The notes beneath the pieces are model-generated. The model made no database searches, had not been told where the DNA came from, and saw only the letters and a program-made list of their open reading frames with translations. Of a stretch of 64,000 nt of DNA, positions 55,353 through 63,967 are shown in pieces. A program made the translations under genes and the position numbers. This stretch comes from Rhodococcus sp. IEGM 1381 (GTDB lineage: Bacteria; Actinomycetota; Actinomycetes; Mycobacteriales; Mycobacteriaceae). Numbering within the stretch: position 1 is the stretch's first letter; each line of letters starts with the position of its first letter. The stretch is from positions 62,001-126,000 of the forward strand of contig NZ_JASHKQ010000012.1 of assembly GCF_030056795.1 (NCBI RefSeq), written 5' to 3'.

Positions 55353-56870
55353 TCAGGACAGCGCGTGCCCCAGTTCGGCGGCCTGCGCCGTCAACTGCTC
55401 CCCGTCCCGCGCGACCACCACCCGGTCGCAGATCTGCTCGTAGTCCTCCATCGAGCACGCTGCCTGCGCCCAGTAACGGCGGGCTTCGGGGGTGATCCAT
55501 GCGAGGCGGTGCACCTTGGACCGAATTTTCTCCAACGCGTCGAGTCCGGACGGCCGTCCGTTGCACCGACCGTCCCCGACGATGATCACGGCAGTGCGCT
55601 TGTTCAGCACATCCCCGTGCGAGTCCAGGAGATCGGTGAAGGTCTTGCCGTAATCGCTGCTGGCTTCGAGGTCCAATCGAGCGTCCGCAAGTACCGCGGC
55701 CAGTGCGCCGTCGCCCGTACTACCGAGCAAGGTGGTCGTCACGTCCACCGGTGCGTCCACGAAGCCCATCACCGTGCACCGGTGCGCGCGCGAATGCATG
55801 GCCTGCGCGAGTCGGAGCGCAAATGCGGTGATCGGCCGAACCGAGAGCGAAACATCAGCCAGAACGAGCAGTCGGACCTTGTCGGGTACAGGCGTTTTCG
55901 TCACCAGTCGGAAAGGGACACCGTCGGTACGCAGACTCGACCGGACGGTGCGTCGCATGTCGAGCGGGCCACGTGAATGTTCGCGTGGCCGCGGGCGCGG
56001 AGTACCCCGCATATGCCGCAACACTTCGTGGCTCGCGCGCTCGATCTCGGCATGCCGGCCAATGGCCTGCACCGCGCCGTCTGCCGGCACCGGCGACGAC
56101 ATCGTCCCGGTCACATCCCCCAGCGCCGCGACGAATGCCTCGACGGCATCGGTGATCCGATCCAGCATTGCGGCACTCAGCTCACCGGAATCACCTCCGT
56201 CACCGTAGACGCTGCTCGGATCGTAGGCGTCGAACCACGCCAGGATTCCGGCCGGATCTTGCCAGTTCAGCTGTCCTGCAACCGCTCCACTGGTACTCGA
56301 CGCCAACTCCCCGGCCGCCGTCGACCCGGAACGCTCGAGGTCCACTGTGTAGGTGACGCCCCGTCTGCCCATGTCGCCGTCGGTATCGATGGACAGATCG
56401 TGATCCTCGGACGACAGACTGATGTCGTCGTCGTCCTTGTGCGGGTTGAAGCCCTTGTCGCCCTCGGGAGTATCGAGCAGATCTCCGATCTCGACGGCAC
56501 GCTCGTTGTACTCGGCGTATTTCGCCGCCTCCTGGTCAGCTCCGACGTCCAGGTCGGTGGGGAGTCCGCCGGCCACCTGCGCGCCGACCGACGAACGATG
56601 CTCGTCCACAACGCTTTCTGCCGCGTCCTGGAACATCGACTCGAACGCGAGATCGAAGCCATGCTGTTCATGGTCGTACTTCGCACACGTCGCGCGCAGC
56701 GCGGCGCGCAGCACAGTCAGGTCACGTGCCCCGAGAAAACCGAGGACACGTCGTACCTCGATGACCTCGGCCGGCGACGCGGCAACGCCGCAGCGCCGCA
56801 GAATTCGCCCGAATACCGCCGCCAACACATCGAGCAGTACCGACGGCGTGAACGGCGCGACAGCAGTCAT
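55353..56870 (-). CDS. VWA-domain CoxE-like protein
   Basis: A 505-residue protein: helical N-terminal region, acidic middle (HKDDDDISLSSEDHDLSIDTDGD, roughly residues 165-190), and a C-terminal von Willebrand factor A domain with the MIDAS motif DVSLSVRP and later TAVIIVGDGRCNG. CoxE/VWA proteins work with MoxR ATPases as chaperones that insert metals or activate enzymes. The gene starts by 4-nt overlap with moxR, 84 bp beyond the methanol dehydrogenase gene, suggesting a maturation role for that enzyme. Confidence 0.85.
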   Translation of the reverse strand: MTAVAPFTPSVLLDVLAAVFGRILRRCGVAASPAEVIEVRRVLGFLGARDLTVLRAALRATCAKYDHEQHGFDLAFESMFQDAAESVVDEHRSSVGAQVAGGLPTDLDVGADQEAAKYAEYNERAVEIGDLLDTPEGDKGFNPHKDDDDISLSSEDHDLSIDTDGDMGRRGVTYTVDLERSGSTAAGELASSTSGAVAGQLNWQDPAGILAWFDAYDPSSVYGDGGDSGELSAAMLDRITDAVEAFVAALGDVTGTMSSPVPADGAVQAIGRHAEIERASHEVLRHMRGTPRPRPREHSRGPLDMRRTVRSSLRTDGVPFRLVTKTPVPDKVRLLVLADVSLSVRPITAFALRLAQAMHSRAHRCTVMGFVDAPVDVTTTLLGSTGDGALAAVLADARLDLEASSDYGKTFTDLLDSHGDVLNKRTAVIIVGDGRCNGRPSGLDALEKIRSKVHRLAWITPEARRYWAQAACSMEDYEQICDRVVVARDGEQLTAQAAELGHALS

Positions 56871-57904
56871 CGCCGAATCCCGATGCCGCCCTTGTCGCGT
56901 CCGCCGTGGCCACGGAACGCGGTCGCCGTCGTGTTCGCGACGACTCCCAGCGACGTTGCCGCAGGCGATGACTCCACGGCCGGCCCAGCCATCGCGATCT
57001 TCATGTCCGACGAGTATTTGACAAGCGCGGCGAGCAGGTACTTGCGCGTCTCGTCGGTGTGGCCGAGGACCGACGCGATACGAGCCGCGTCGATCACTTC
57101 CGAGATCGACGGGCTCTTGCGTAGCGGTAGCTCACGCAATTCCGTTGCCAGTGCGACGATCTCGGACACGATGTGGGCGGGCACCTCGGGAGCGCGAGCG
57201 GTGACGATCTCTCGTTCGCGCGCCGCGGTCGGGTAGTCGAGGTGGAAGTGCAGGCAGCGCCGCTTGAGCGCGGAGGACAGCTCACGAGTGTCGTTGGAGG
57301 TCAATATCACCCACGGATCGCTGCGTGCGGTGAACGTACCGACCTCGGGAATGGTCACCTGTTTCTCGGCGAGCACCTCGAGCAGCAGTGCCTCCATGGA
57401 CTCCTCGGTGCGATCGACCTCGTCGACGAGCAGAACCACCGGCTCCTCGGACAGAACCGATTCCAGTAGGGGACGCACCGACAGGAACGGTTCGGAATAC
57501 AAACCGAAGTCTTTGGCCGCAAGCATCTTCGAGGCGTCGTCGATGTCGGTGACGTGCTGGGTGAGCGCACCGATGTGTTCGCGCAGCATCTGCACGTGCA
57601 GGAGCTGCTTGGCGTAATCCCACTCGTACAGCGCCCGGTTGTCGTCGAGACCCTCGTAGCACTGCAACCTCACGAGCTTCCGACCGCTCGCCGCAGCAAG
57701 GGATTTCGCCAGCTCCGTCTTGCCTACGCCCGCAGGCCCTTCGAGCAGAAGCGGGCGATCGAGCGCTGTCGCCAGATGCACCACCGTGGCGAGGTCGTCG
57801 TCGGCGATGTAGTCCTGCTCCCCGAGCGCGCGCTGCAGATCGGCCGCGTCGGTGAATCGAACGGTGCCGGTGTCGTCGCTACGCACTGTCGACAGCGAGG
57901 TCAT
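56867..57904 (-). CDS. MoxR-family AAA+ ATPase
   Basis: A 345-residue MoxR ATPase. Walker A LLEGPAGVGKTELAKSLA near residue 58, Walker B VVLLVDEVDRTEESMEAL near 155, sensor-1 region VILTSNDTRELSSALKRRC and lid domain after 220. MoxR ATPases with VWA partners remodel client enzymes; the name comes from methanol oxidation. Location directly downstream of the NDMA-dependent methanol dehydrogenase and coupling to the VWA gene fit a dedicated activator of that dehydrogenase. Confidence 0.88.
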   Translation of the reverse strand: MTSLSTVRSDDTGTVRFTDAADLQRALGEQDYIADDDLATVVHLATALDRPLLLEGPAGVGKTELAKSLAAASGRKLVRLQCYEGLDDNRALYEWDYAKQLLHVQMLREHIGALTQHVTDIDDASKMLAAKDFGLYSEPFLSVRPLLESVLSEEPVVLLVDEVDRTEESMEALLLEVLAEKQVTIPEVGTFTARSDPWVILTSNDTRELSSALKRRCLHFHLDYPTAAREREIVTARAPEVPAHIVSEIVALATELRELPLRKSPSISEVIDAARIASVLGHTDETRKYLLAALVKYSSDMKIAMAGPAVESSPAATSLGVVANTTATAFRGHGGRDKGGIGIRR

Positions 57905-57936
57905 GTGTTTCCCTTCGGACGGCGGCTGCGCCGCAC

Positions 57937-57976
57937 GTGAACGGAACTTCGTACCCTGCTACGAAGTTCCGTTCAC
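57937..57976 (-). terminator. Perfect 17-bp hairpin after the methanol dehydrogenase gene
   Basis: Arms GTGAACGGAACTTCGTA and its exact complement flank a 6-nt loop (CCCTGC), beginning 12 bp past the dehydrogenase stop. Strong structural terminator candidate without T-run. With the adjacent GCGGCTGCGCCGC mini-hairpin (57922-57934) it forms a repeat that reappears at the right edge of the window. Confidence 0.7.
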
Positions 57977-57987
57977 ATGGGTGGCGG

Positions 57988-59259
57988 TTAGTACGACTCG
58001 TTGATCGCGTGCGAGACGACGGGGATCATCGACTCGACGGTGACCTCACGGGGGTTGCCCGGGGTGCACCAGTCTTCCTGGATATGCTCGGAGATCTTCA
58101 GAACCGACTTCTCGTCGCCCTTGATCACGTCACCCTTGCCGGCGTACTTGCCAGTGTTCATCCGGTTCTTGTCGTACGTCGCGGAACGGATCGATCCGAA
58201 GTTGTCGGGAATGCCGACGTCCTTGGCGAGCCGGATGGCGGCTTCGACGGCAGCGTCGGCGGCCTGAACGGTGGTCATGTTCTTGGTGTCGACGCCCATG
58301 GCCACGGCGATCTCCGCATAGCGCTCGTAGCGTGAGGGCAGGTTGTACTCCCACACGCGCGGCAGAGCGATGGCGTTGTTCAGGCCGTGAGCGCTGTCGT
58401 AGAACGCGCTGATCGCATGCGAGATCGAGTGAATGACACCGAGTCCGCCGGAGTTGAATGCTTGCGTGGCGATGTACTGGGCGTTCATCATGCCCTCACG
58501 AGCCTTCAGATTGCCCGGGTCGTACACGGCCTCGCGAAGATGCTTGGACACCAGGCCGATCGAGTAGATCGCGTTACCCAGCGACGGCGCGAAGTCGAGA
58601 CGCGAGACGTACGGCTCGGCACCGTGCGCAAGAACGTCGAATCCACAGAACGCTGTCCACTGCTGGGGGCAGGTGTAGTACAGCAGCGGATCGTCCAGTG
58701 CCAGAGTCGGTGTGGACGCCTCGTCGAAGGCGAGCCACTTGTGCGGCTTCTCCATGTCCGAGGTGTCGGTGATGACGTACGCCCAGGAGGTCTCCGAACC
58801 TGTACCGGCGGTGGTCGATACGGCGATGTGCGGCGGGTTCTGCTTGTTCGTGGACTTGGAGAATCCCTCGAACTCGTTGATGTTGCGGCCGTCGTGGGCG
58901 ACGACGACGCGAATGCCCTTGGCTGCGTCGTGGCTCGAGCCACCACCGACGGAGATGACGCTGTCGCACTTCTCCTTCTGGTAGAGCGCGGCACCGTCCA
59001 TGACGTTGTAGTCCTTGGGGTTGGACTCGATCTTGTCGTAGAGGACCACCTCGACGCCCTGGTACTCGATCTTGCCGATCAGTTCCTCGATGATGCCCGA
59101 CCCGCGTAGACCGGTCGTGACGAGCAGCGAGCGCTTGAACCCGAGTTCCTTGGCCTCGACGCCGATCATGTCGTGGGCACCGACTCCCAGCTTGGCGCGC
59201 GGCAGCGGGTGAAACTCCTTGATGGGAAATTCCCAGATCTGATTGAGCTCGATAACCAT
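57988..59259 (-). CDS. mno: NDMA-dependent methanol/alcohol dehydrogenase (mycofactocin-associated)
   Basis: A 423-residue group III (iron/zinc) alcohol dehydrogenase of the Mno/Mdo type, N-terminus MVIELNQIWEFPIKEFHPL. Cofactor motif SVGGGSSHDAAKGIRV near residue 105, TTAGTGSETSWAYVIT near 150, metal-ligand segments GFDVLAHGAEPYVS and HSISHAISAFYDSAHGLNN. These enzymes hold NAD(H) tightly and need an external acceptor, NDMA in vitro and mycofactocin in vivo. Oxidises methanol, ethanol or other small alcohols. Followed by moxR and the VWA gene. The upstream gap carries a CCCGATCGGG-centred motif shared with the Fe-ADH operon. Confidence 0.92.
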   Translation of the reverse strand: MVIELNQIWEFPIKEFHPLPRAKLGVGAHDMIGVEAKELGFKRSLLVTTGLRGSGIIEELIGKIEYQGVEVVLYDKIESNPKDYNVMDGAALYQKEKCDSVISVGGGSSHDAAKGIRVVVAHDGRNINEFEGFSKSTNKQNPPHIAVSTTAGTGSETSWAYVITDTSDMEKPHKWLAFDEASTPTLALDDPLLYYTCPQQWTAFCGFDVLAHGAEPYVSRLDFAPSLGNAIYSIGLVSKHLREAVYDPGNLKAREGMMNAQYIATQAFNSGGLGVIHSISHAISAFYDSAHGLNNAIALPRVWEYNLPSRYERYAEIAVAMGVDTKNMTTVQAADAAVEAAIRLAKDVGIPDNFGSIRSATYDKNRMNTGKYAGKGDVIKGDEKSVLKISEHIQEDWCTPGNPREVTVESMIPVVSHAINESY

Positions 59260-59391
59260 CGGTGTCTCCTCGGTGAGTGTGAGTCGAAGACGCCTTCCTC
59301 TGTGATCGGCGTCTCACTGATGACCACACTGTCTGCCCGGCCCCGCGATGGGAACACCCAGCCGGGCGAACTCTGCCAACGACGCACCGAA

Positions 59392-59408
59392 CTACCCGAT
59401 CGGGCAGG
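59392..59408. promoter_or_regulatory. Palindromic motif upstream of mno shared with Fe-ADH operon
   Basis: CTACCCGATCGGGCAGG, 133-149 bp upstream of the mno start, differs at one position from the core of the 26-bp palindrome at 44657-44682. Its arms match 7 of 8. Candidate binding site for a common regulator of both alcohol dehydrogenase operons. Confidence 0.65.
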
Positions 59409-59455
59409 GCTCCTCGCTCATCCTCGGCAGGGGTCACTCGACCGAGATTGCTGCA

Positions 59456-60688
59456 CTATCGATTACGACGCCGAGCCACCGAGAACCCGAGAACCGAGAT
59501 CAGCGCGAGCGCGATGACGAACGCCCCGTACACCTCCACCGTCGTGCTGAGCCCCAATCGGTGGACGGCCAGTCCGGCGACCACCGCCGGCACGCTGAAC
59601 GCGAGATAGCTGATGACGAACGTCGTGGCGAACACTCCACCGCGCTCTGCTGCGGGAACCAGAGTGCCGAGTGTGCGCATCGCACCGAGAAAAGTTGCTC
59701 CCCAGCCTGATCCGGCGATCACAGCCCCGACGAAGTACAACACGATCGAGCCGATCTGCACCGACACCAGAGTGAGTGCGACGCCGGCCGCCAGCACCGT
59801 GGCCCCGATCATCATCACCGCGCGGGGAAACCCGTTGCGCACCACAGCAGCTGCCACTGCTCCCGAGGCGAACAGCGCGAAAATCTCGAGTCCACCGACG
59901 ATGTGGTTGTCGATGCCGAAAACGGTGCCGACGATCGACGGACCGAGCGACAGGTGAAACCCGCCCAATGACCAGGTCGCGAACACAGCAGGAGCGATGA
60001 GGAAGAACGGTGCCCGCACGGACTTCGGAATCGACGCTCGCGGCAGCAGCGTCGACGCGAGGTGGCGTCGGGAATCGAAGCCGCGCATCGCCGACGTCTC
60101 CGGCACGAACAGCAGCGCCACCGCGAGGACGAGCGCCGCGGCGATCAGCAGCGCGAACACGAGAATCTGGGGCGCAGGTGCCAGTTGCACGAGCAACCCG
60201 GCACCGAGCGCCCCGCCCGCCAACCCCAGGGAGGGCGCGATGCTGTTGAGCAACGGCCCGGTGGAGACGTTCGGCTGCAGATCGATGACCGCTGCACTCA
60301 TCGCACCCGTGGCCGCGCCTGCTGCTATTCCCTGCACGACGCGTGCCGCGATGAGGAGCGGCACGCTGTCGGCGACGATGAACAGCACCAGGCTGACAAC
60401 CAACAACAGCAGCGACGCGATCAGGATCGGCTTGCGTCCGATGTGGTCCGACAGGCTGCCGACGGTGAGCAACGTCGACAGCAATGCGACCGCGTAGACG
60501 GCAAAGATGACCGTGAGCGTGATCGCGCTGAATCCCCAGGACTGCTGGTAGACCGGATACAACGGTGACGGTGCTGCCGAGGACGCCATCAGCACGATGA
60601 AGGCGACACCGACCACCCAGAAGGCGTACCGGTGCGGCATCCTCACCGCAGTCCTTCCGGTACTACCCCGCGTTTCCACGTCGACCAT
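59456..60688 (-). CDS. MFS transporter
   Basis: A 410-residue, 12-helix major facilitator of the drug:H+ antiporter-like type. Early PSPLYPVYQQSWGFS, loop motif GSLSDHIGRKPILIASLL, and RVVQGIAAGAATGAMSAAVIDL in helix 4-5. Substrate unknown; efflux is typical for the group. Start at MVDVETRG with GGAGGGA eight bases upstream; ATG 60733 would add 15 residues. It ends about 200 bp from the mno start. Confidence 0.82.
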   Translation of the reverse strand: MVDVETRGSTGRTAVRMPHRYAFWVVGVAFIVLMASSAAPSPLYPVYQQSWGFSAITLTVIFAVYAVALLSTLLTVGSLSDHIGRKPILIASLLLLVVSLVLFIVADSVPLLIAARVVQGIAAGAATGAMSAAVIDLQPNVSTGPLLNSIAPSLGLAGGALGAGLLVQLAPAPQILVFALLIAAALVLAVALLFVPETSAMRGFDSRRHLASTLLPRASIPKSVRAPFFLIAPAVFATWSLGGFHLSLGPSIVGTVFGIDNHIVGGLEIFALFASGAVAAAVVRNGFPRAVMMIGATVLAAGVALTLVSVQIGSIVLYFVGAVIAGSGWGATFLGAMRTLGTLVPAAERGGVFATTFVISYLAFSVPAVVAGLAVHRLGLSTTVEVYGAFVIALALISVLGFSVARRRNR

Positions 60689-60763
60689 GTGTTGTCCCTC
60701 CACCGCAGCGACCGTTACCTCAGTGAAGGACAACGCGTAGGACGGTCTCGCATTCCCGGCGAC

Positions 60764-61540
60764 TCAGAATCGGTGTGCTCCTGCGCCGTCGAGCAGCAGC
60801 TGTCCTTCGCGATAACGCTGCGCGCTCGCAGGCAATTCGCCCTCGACCCCACTGAGCCACACCGATACGCGCCCGGTTCCGGAAGTGGCCGAACCGACCT
60901 CGTCGACGCGTCGGATCGTCTGGTTGGCCACGGCCTCCGCGCTGTCGAACATCGTCACCACGGTGGGCAGCTGCGCCACGATCTCGTCGAGCACCAGCGG
61001 GTAGTGCGTGCACCCCATCACGATGGACTCGACGTCGTCCGGAGTGGACGCCACTGCAGCGGCGATCGCTGCGCTGATACCAGGAGCGTCACCGCGGTCG
61101 ATCGCATCGGCAAGACCATGGCAGGCCACACTCGTCACCGTCCGATGCGACGCGAACTCCTCGATCAAGCGCGCTTGATACGCACTTGCCGTCGTTGCCG
61201 CCGTCGCCCAGATCGCGATCCGATCACTCACCGCCGCAGCGGGTTTGATCGCCGGTACGGTCCCCACCACCGGCACGGAATCGCCGAGCGCGGCCCGCAC
61301 GTGGCTCAGCGCCGTCACACTGGCGGTATTGCACGGGAGCACGACCACCTCGGCACCGAGGTCGACGGCATGCTGCGCGGTACCGACCACCCGGTCGATG
61401 ACCCACCGGTCCGGCTTGGGGCCCCATGGAGCGTTGTCGGGGTCCATCATCAGCACCAGATCGAGCTCGGGACGCAGGCTGCGCAGCCGTGCAGCCGTCG
61501 GGACCATTCCCAGGCCCGAGTCGATCAGTGCGACGATCAT
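60764..61540 (-). CDS. Glutamate racemase-like Asp/Glu racemase family protein
   Basis: A 258-residue MurI-like protein. DSGLGMVPTAARL at the N-terminus corresponds to the family DSGxGG motif with the second Gly changed; catalytic Cys positions VVLPCNTAS and VMGCTHYPLV are both intact. It interconverts L- and D-glutamate or a similar amino acid. The deviating DSGLGM motif and the setting beside metB suggest a secondary, perhaps catabolic, racemase rather than the cell-wall enzyme. Coupled to the upstream cystathionine gamma-synthase gene by a 4-nt overlap. Confidence 0.8.
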   Translation of the reverse strand: MIVALIDSGLGMVPTAARLRSLRPELDLVLMMDPDNAPWGPKPDRWVIDRVVGTAQHAVDLGAEVVVLPCNTASVTALSHVRAALGDSVPVVGTVPAIKPAAAVSDRIAIWATAATTASAYQARLIEEFASHRTVTSVACHGLADAIDRGDAPGISAAIAAAVASTPDDVESIVMGCTHYPLVLDEIVAQLPTVVTMFDSAEAVANQTIRRVDEVGSATSGTGRVSVWLSGVEGELPASAQRYREGQLLLDGAGAHRF

Positions 61541-62709
61541 GCCAGCGCTTGCTCGACGTCACCGACCAGATCGGCACCGTCCTCGATACCGACCGACAGC
61601 CGCACCAGGTCGTCGGGAACTTCGAGCAACGAACCGGCCGTCGACGCGTGGGTCATTGCACCGGGGTGTTCGATCAACGATTCAACGCCACCCAGGGACT
61701 CTGCGAGAGTGAAGATTTCGGTCTTCGCGCAGAAGTCCAGTGCTGCCTGCTTGCCGCCGGCCAGGCGCACCGAGACCATGCCACCGAAGCGTCGCATCTG
61801 CTTCGCGGCGACCGCGTGAGACGGGTGCGATTCGAGTCCGGGGTAGATGACCTGCGAGATGGCCGGGTGCCCGTCGAGGAATTCGACGATCTTTTCGGCG
61901 TTGTCGCTGTGCCGTTCCATCCGCAGCGCGAGGGTCTTGATGCCGCGCAAGGTCAGGAACGCGTCGAACGGCCCCGGAACTCCGCCCGCTCCGTTCTGCA
62001 AGAACGCGAACGCCGTATCGAGTTCTTCGCTGTCGGTCACCAACGCGCCGCCGACGACATCGGAATGTCCGCCGATGTACTTGGTGGTCGAATGCAGCAC
62101 CACGTCGGCACCGAGGCTCAGGGGCTGCTGCAGGTACGGCGACGCGAACGTGTTGTCGACGACGAGCTTGGCCCCACCCTCGTGCGCGACGCCCGACAGC
62201 GCCTCGATGTCGCCGACGTTGAGCAACGGGTTGGTGGGCGTCTCGACCCAGACGAGCTTGGTGTTCGGGCGCATCGCTGCGCGCACCTCGTCGACATCCG
62301 ACACCGCGGCCACCGAGTACTCGATGCCCCACTGGGTGAAGACTTTGTCGATCAATCGGTACGTGCCGCCGTAGGCGTCGTTGGGGATGACGAGATGGTC
62401 GCCGGGACGCAGCGCCGAACGCAGCAAGCAGTCGGTCGCCGCCATGCCCGAGGAGAACGCCCGACCGTAGGTGCCCGACTCGATGGCCGCGAGATTCGCT
62501 TCGAGCGGCCGACGCGTCGGGTTGCCGGTACGCGCGTACTCGAATCCGTTGCGCATACCGCCGACGCCGTCCTGGGCGAAGGTGGAGCTGGCATAGATCG
62601 GCACGTTCACTGCGCCGGTCAGCGGATCCGGCTCGTAGCCGGCGTGAACCGCCTTGGTGGAAAAGCCCTGCCAGGACGTGTTGTCTGCCTTGCTGCGCTG
62701 CTCACTCAT
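61537..62709 (-). CDS. metB: Cystathionine gamma-synthase
   Basis: A 390-residue Cys/Met-metabolism PLP enzyme. STKAVHAGYEPDPLTGAVNVP opens the fold, then YARTGNPTRRPLEANLAA, PLP-Lys in VVLHSTTKYIGGHSD near residue 200, and SLGGVESLIEHPGAMTHAS near 330. It makes cystathionine from cysteine and an O-acylhomoserine in methionine synthesis; a gamma-lyase activity is also possible. Start at MSEQRSKADN; an upstream ATG adds 20 unlike residues. Overlaps the racemase gene by 4 nt. Confidence 0.88.
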   Translation of the reverse strand: MSEQRSKADNTSWQGFSTKAVHAGYEPDPLTGAVNVPIYASSTFAQDGVGGMRNGFEYARTGNPTRRPLEANLAAIESGTYGRAFSSGMAATDCLLRSALRPGDHLVIPNDAYGGTYRLIDKVFTQWGIEYSVAAVSDVDEVRAAMRPNTKLVWVETPTNPLLNVGDIEALSGVAHEGGAKLVVDNTFASPYLQQPLSLGADVVLHSTTKYIGGHSDVVGGALVTDSEELDTAFAFLQNGAGGVPGPFDAFLTLRGIKTLALRMERHSDNAEKIVEFLDGHPAISQVIYPGLESHPSHAVAAKQMRRFGGMVSVRLAGGKQAALDFCAKTEIFTLAESLGGVESLIEHPGAMTHASTAGSLLEVPDDLVRLSVGIEDGADLVGDVEQALA

Positions 62710-62790
62710 GGCCTCCACACTAATCGGCCTGCTGCGCCCGGCGGGGGCGTGGGTAACCTGCGAAGACAACCCCCAGCGGAAAGAGGCACC

Positions 62791-63963
62791 GTGGCCAACT
62801 CCCAGAGCGTCGACGAACTGTTCGCGATCGATTCACTCCTCGACGACGAGGAACGCCAGATCCGGGACACCGTGCGCAAGTTCGGCAACGAGCGCATCCG
62901 CCCGCACATCGCCGACTGGTTCGACGAGGGCACGGTACCGGCGCGAGAGCTCGCCAAGGAACTCGGCTCGCTCGGCCTGCTCGGCATGCACCTCGAGGGC
63001 TACGGCTGCGCCGGAACGTCCGCGACGGCATACGGCCTGGCCTGCCTCGAACTCGAGGCCATCGACTCCGGCATCCGCTCACTGGTCTCGGTGCAGGGCT
63101 CGCTGGCGATGTTCGCAATCTGGAAGTACGGGTCCGAGGAACAGAAGCAGCAGTGGTTACCGGGAATGGCGGAGGGATCGCTGATCGGCTGCTTCGGACT
63201 CACCGAGGCCGACTACGGGTCGAACCCCGGCGGCATGCTCACCCGCGCCAAGCGCGACGGTGACGACTGGATCCTCAACGGCAGCAAGATGTGGATCACC
63301 AACGGACCGGTCGCCGACGTCGCCGTCGTCTGGGCGCAGACCGACGACAAGATCCGTGGTTTCGTCGTACCGACCGACACACCGGGATTCACCGCGAACA
63401 CGGTCAAGAAGAAGCTCTCGCTGCGTGCCTCGATCACGGGTGAGCTGGTTTTCGACGACGTACGGCTCCCTGCCGATGCGGTGCTGCCCGAGGCCCGCGG
63501 CCTGAGCGGACCGTTGAGCTGCCTCAACGAGGCCCGCTTCGGCATCGTCTTCGGCGCGATGGGCGCAGCTCGGGACTGCATCGAGTCGGCCATCGAGTAC
63601 TCGAAGACCCGCGCGGTGTTCGACAAGCCCCTCGCCGGATACCAGATCACTCAGGCCAAGCTCGCGAACATGGCCCTCGAACTCGGCAAAGGGCAGCTAC
63701 TCGCCCTGCACCTGGGCCGGCTCAAGGACAAGGGCGAGCTGCCGGGTGAGCGGGTGTCGCTCGGCAAGCTCAACAACGTGCGTGAGGCCATCAAAATCGC
63801 GCGAGAATGCCGAACGATCTTGGGGGCCAACGGGATCACGCTGGAGTACCCGGTGCTCCGACATGCCAACAACCTCGAATCCGTGCTCACGTACGAGGGC
63901 ACATCCGAGGTCCATCAACTGGTGATCGGGCAGGCACTGACCGGCTCGAGCGCGGTGCGATAG
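62791..63963 (+). CDS. Acyl-CoA dehydrogenase (glutaryl-CoA dehydrogenase-like)
   Basis: A 390-residue FAD-dependent acyl-CoA dehydrogenase. FGLTEADYGSNPGGM (FAD/substrate loop) near residue 135, WITNGPVADVAVVWA near 170, and the catalytic Glu in SVLTYEGTSEVHQL near 370, the position used by glutaryl- and short-chain dehydrogenases. It introduces an alpha-beta double bond, with decarboxylation if glutaryl-CoA is the substrate. GTG start after AAAGAGG. Divergent from metB with 81 bp between. Confidence 0.87.
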   Translation: MANSQSVDELFAIDSLLDDEERQIRDTVRKFGNERIRPHIADWFDEGTVPARELAKELGSLGLLGMHLEGYGCAGTSATAYGLACLELEAIDSGIRSLVSVQGSLAMFAIWKYGSEEQKQQWLPGMAEGSLIGCFGLTEADYGSNPGGMLTRAKRDGDDWILNGSKMWITNGPVADVAVVWAQTDDKIRGFVVPTDTPGFTANTVKKKLSLRASITGELVFDDVRLPADAVLPEARGLSGPLSCLNEARFGIVFGAMGAARDCIESAIEYSKTRAVFDKPLAGYQITQAKLANMALELGKGQLLALHLGRLKDKGELPGERVSLGKLNNVREAIKIARECRTILGANGITLEYPVLRHANNLESVLTYEGTSEVHQLVIGQALTGSSAVR

Positions 63964-63967
63964 AGAG

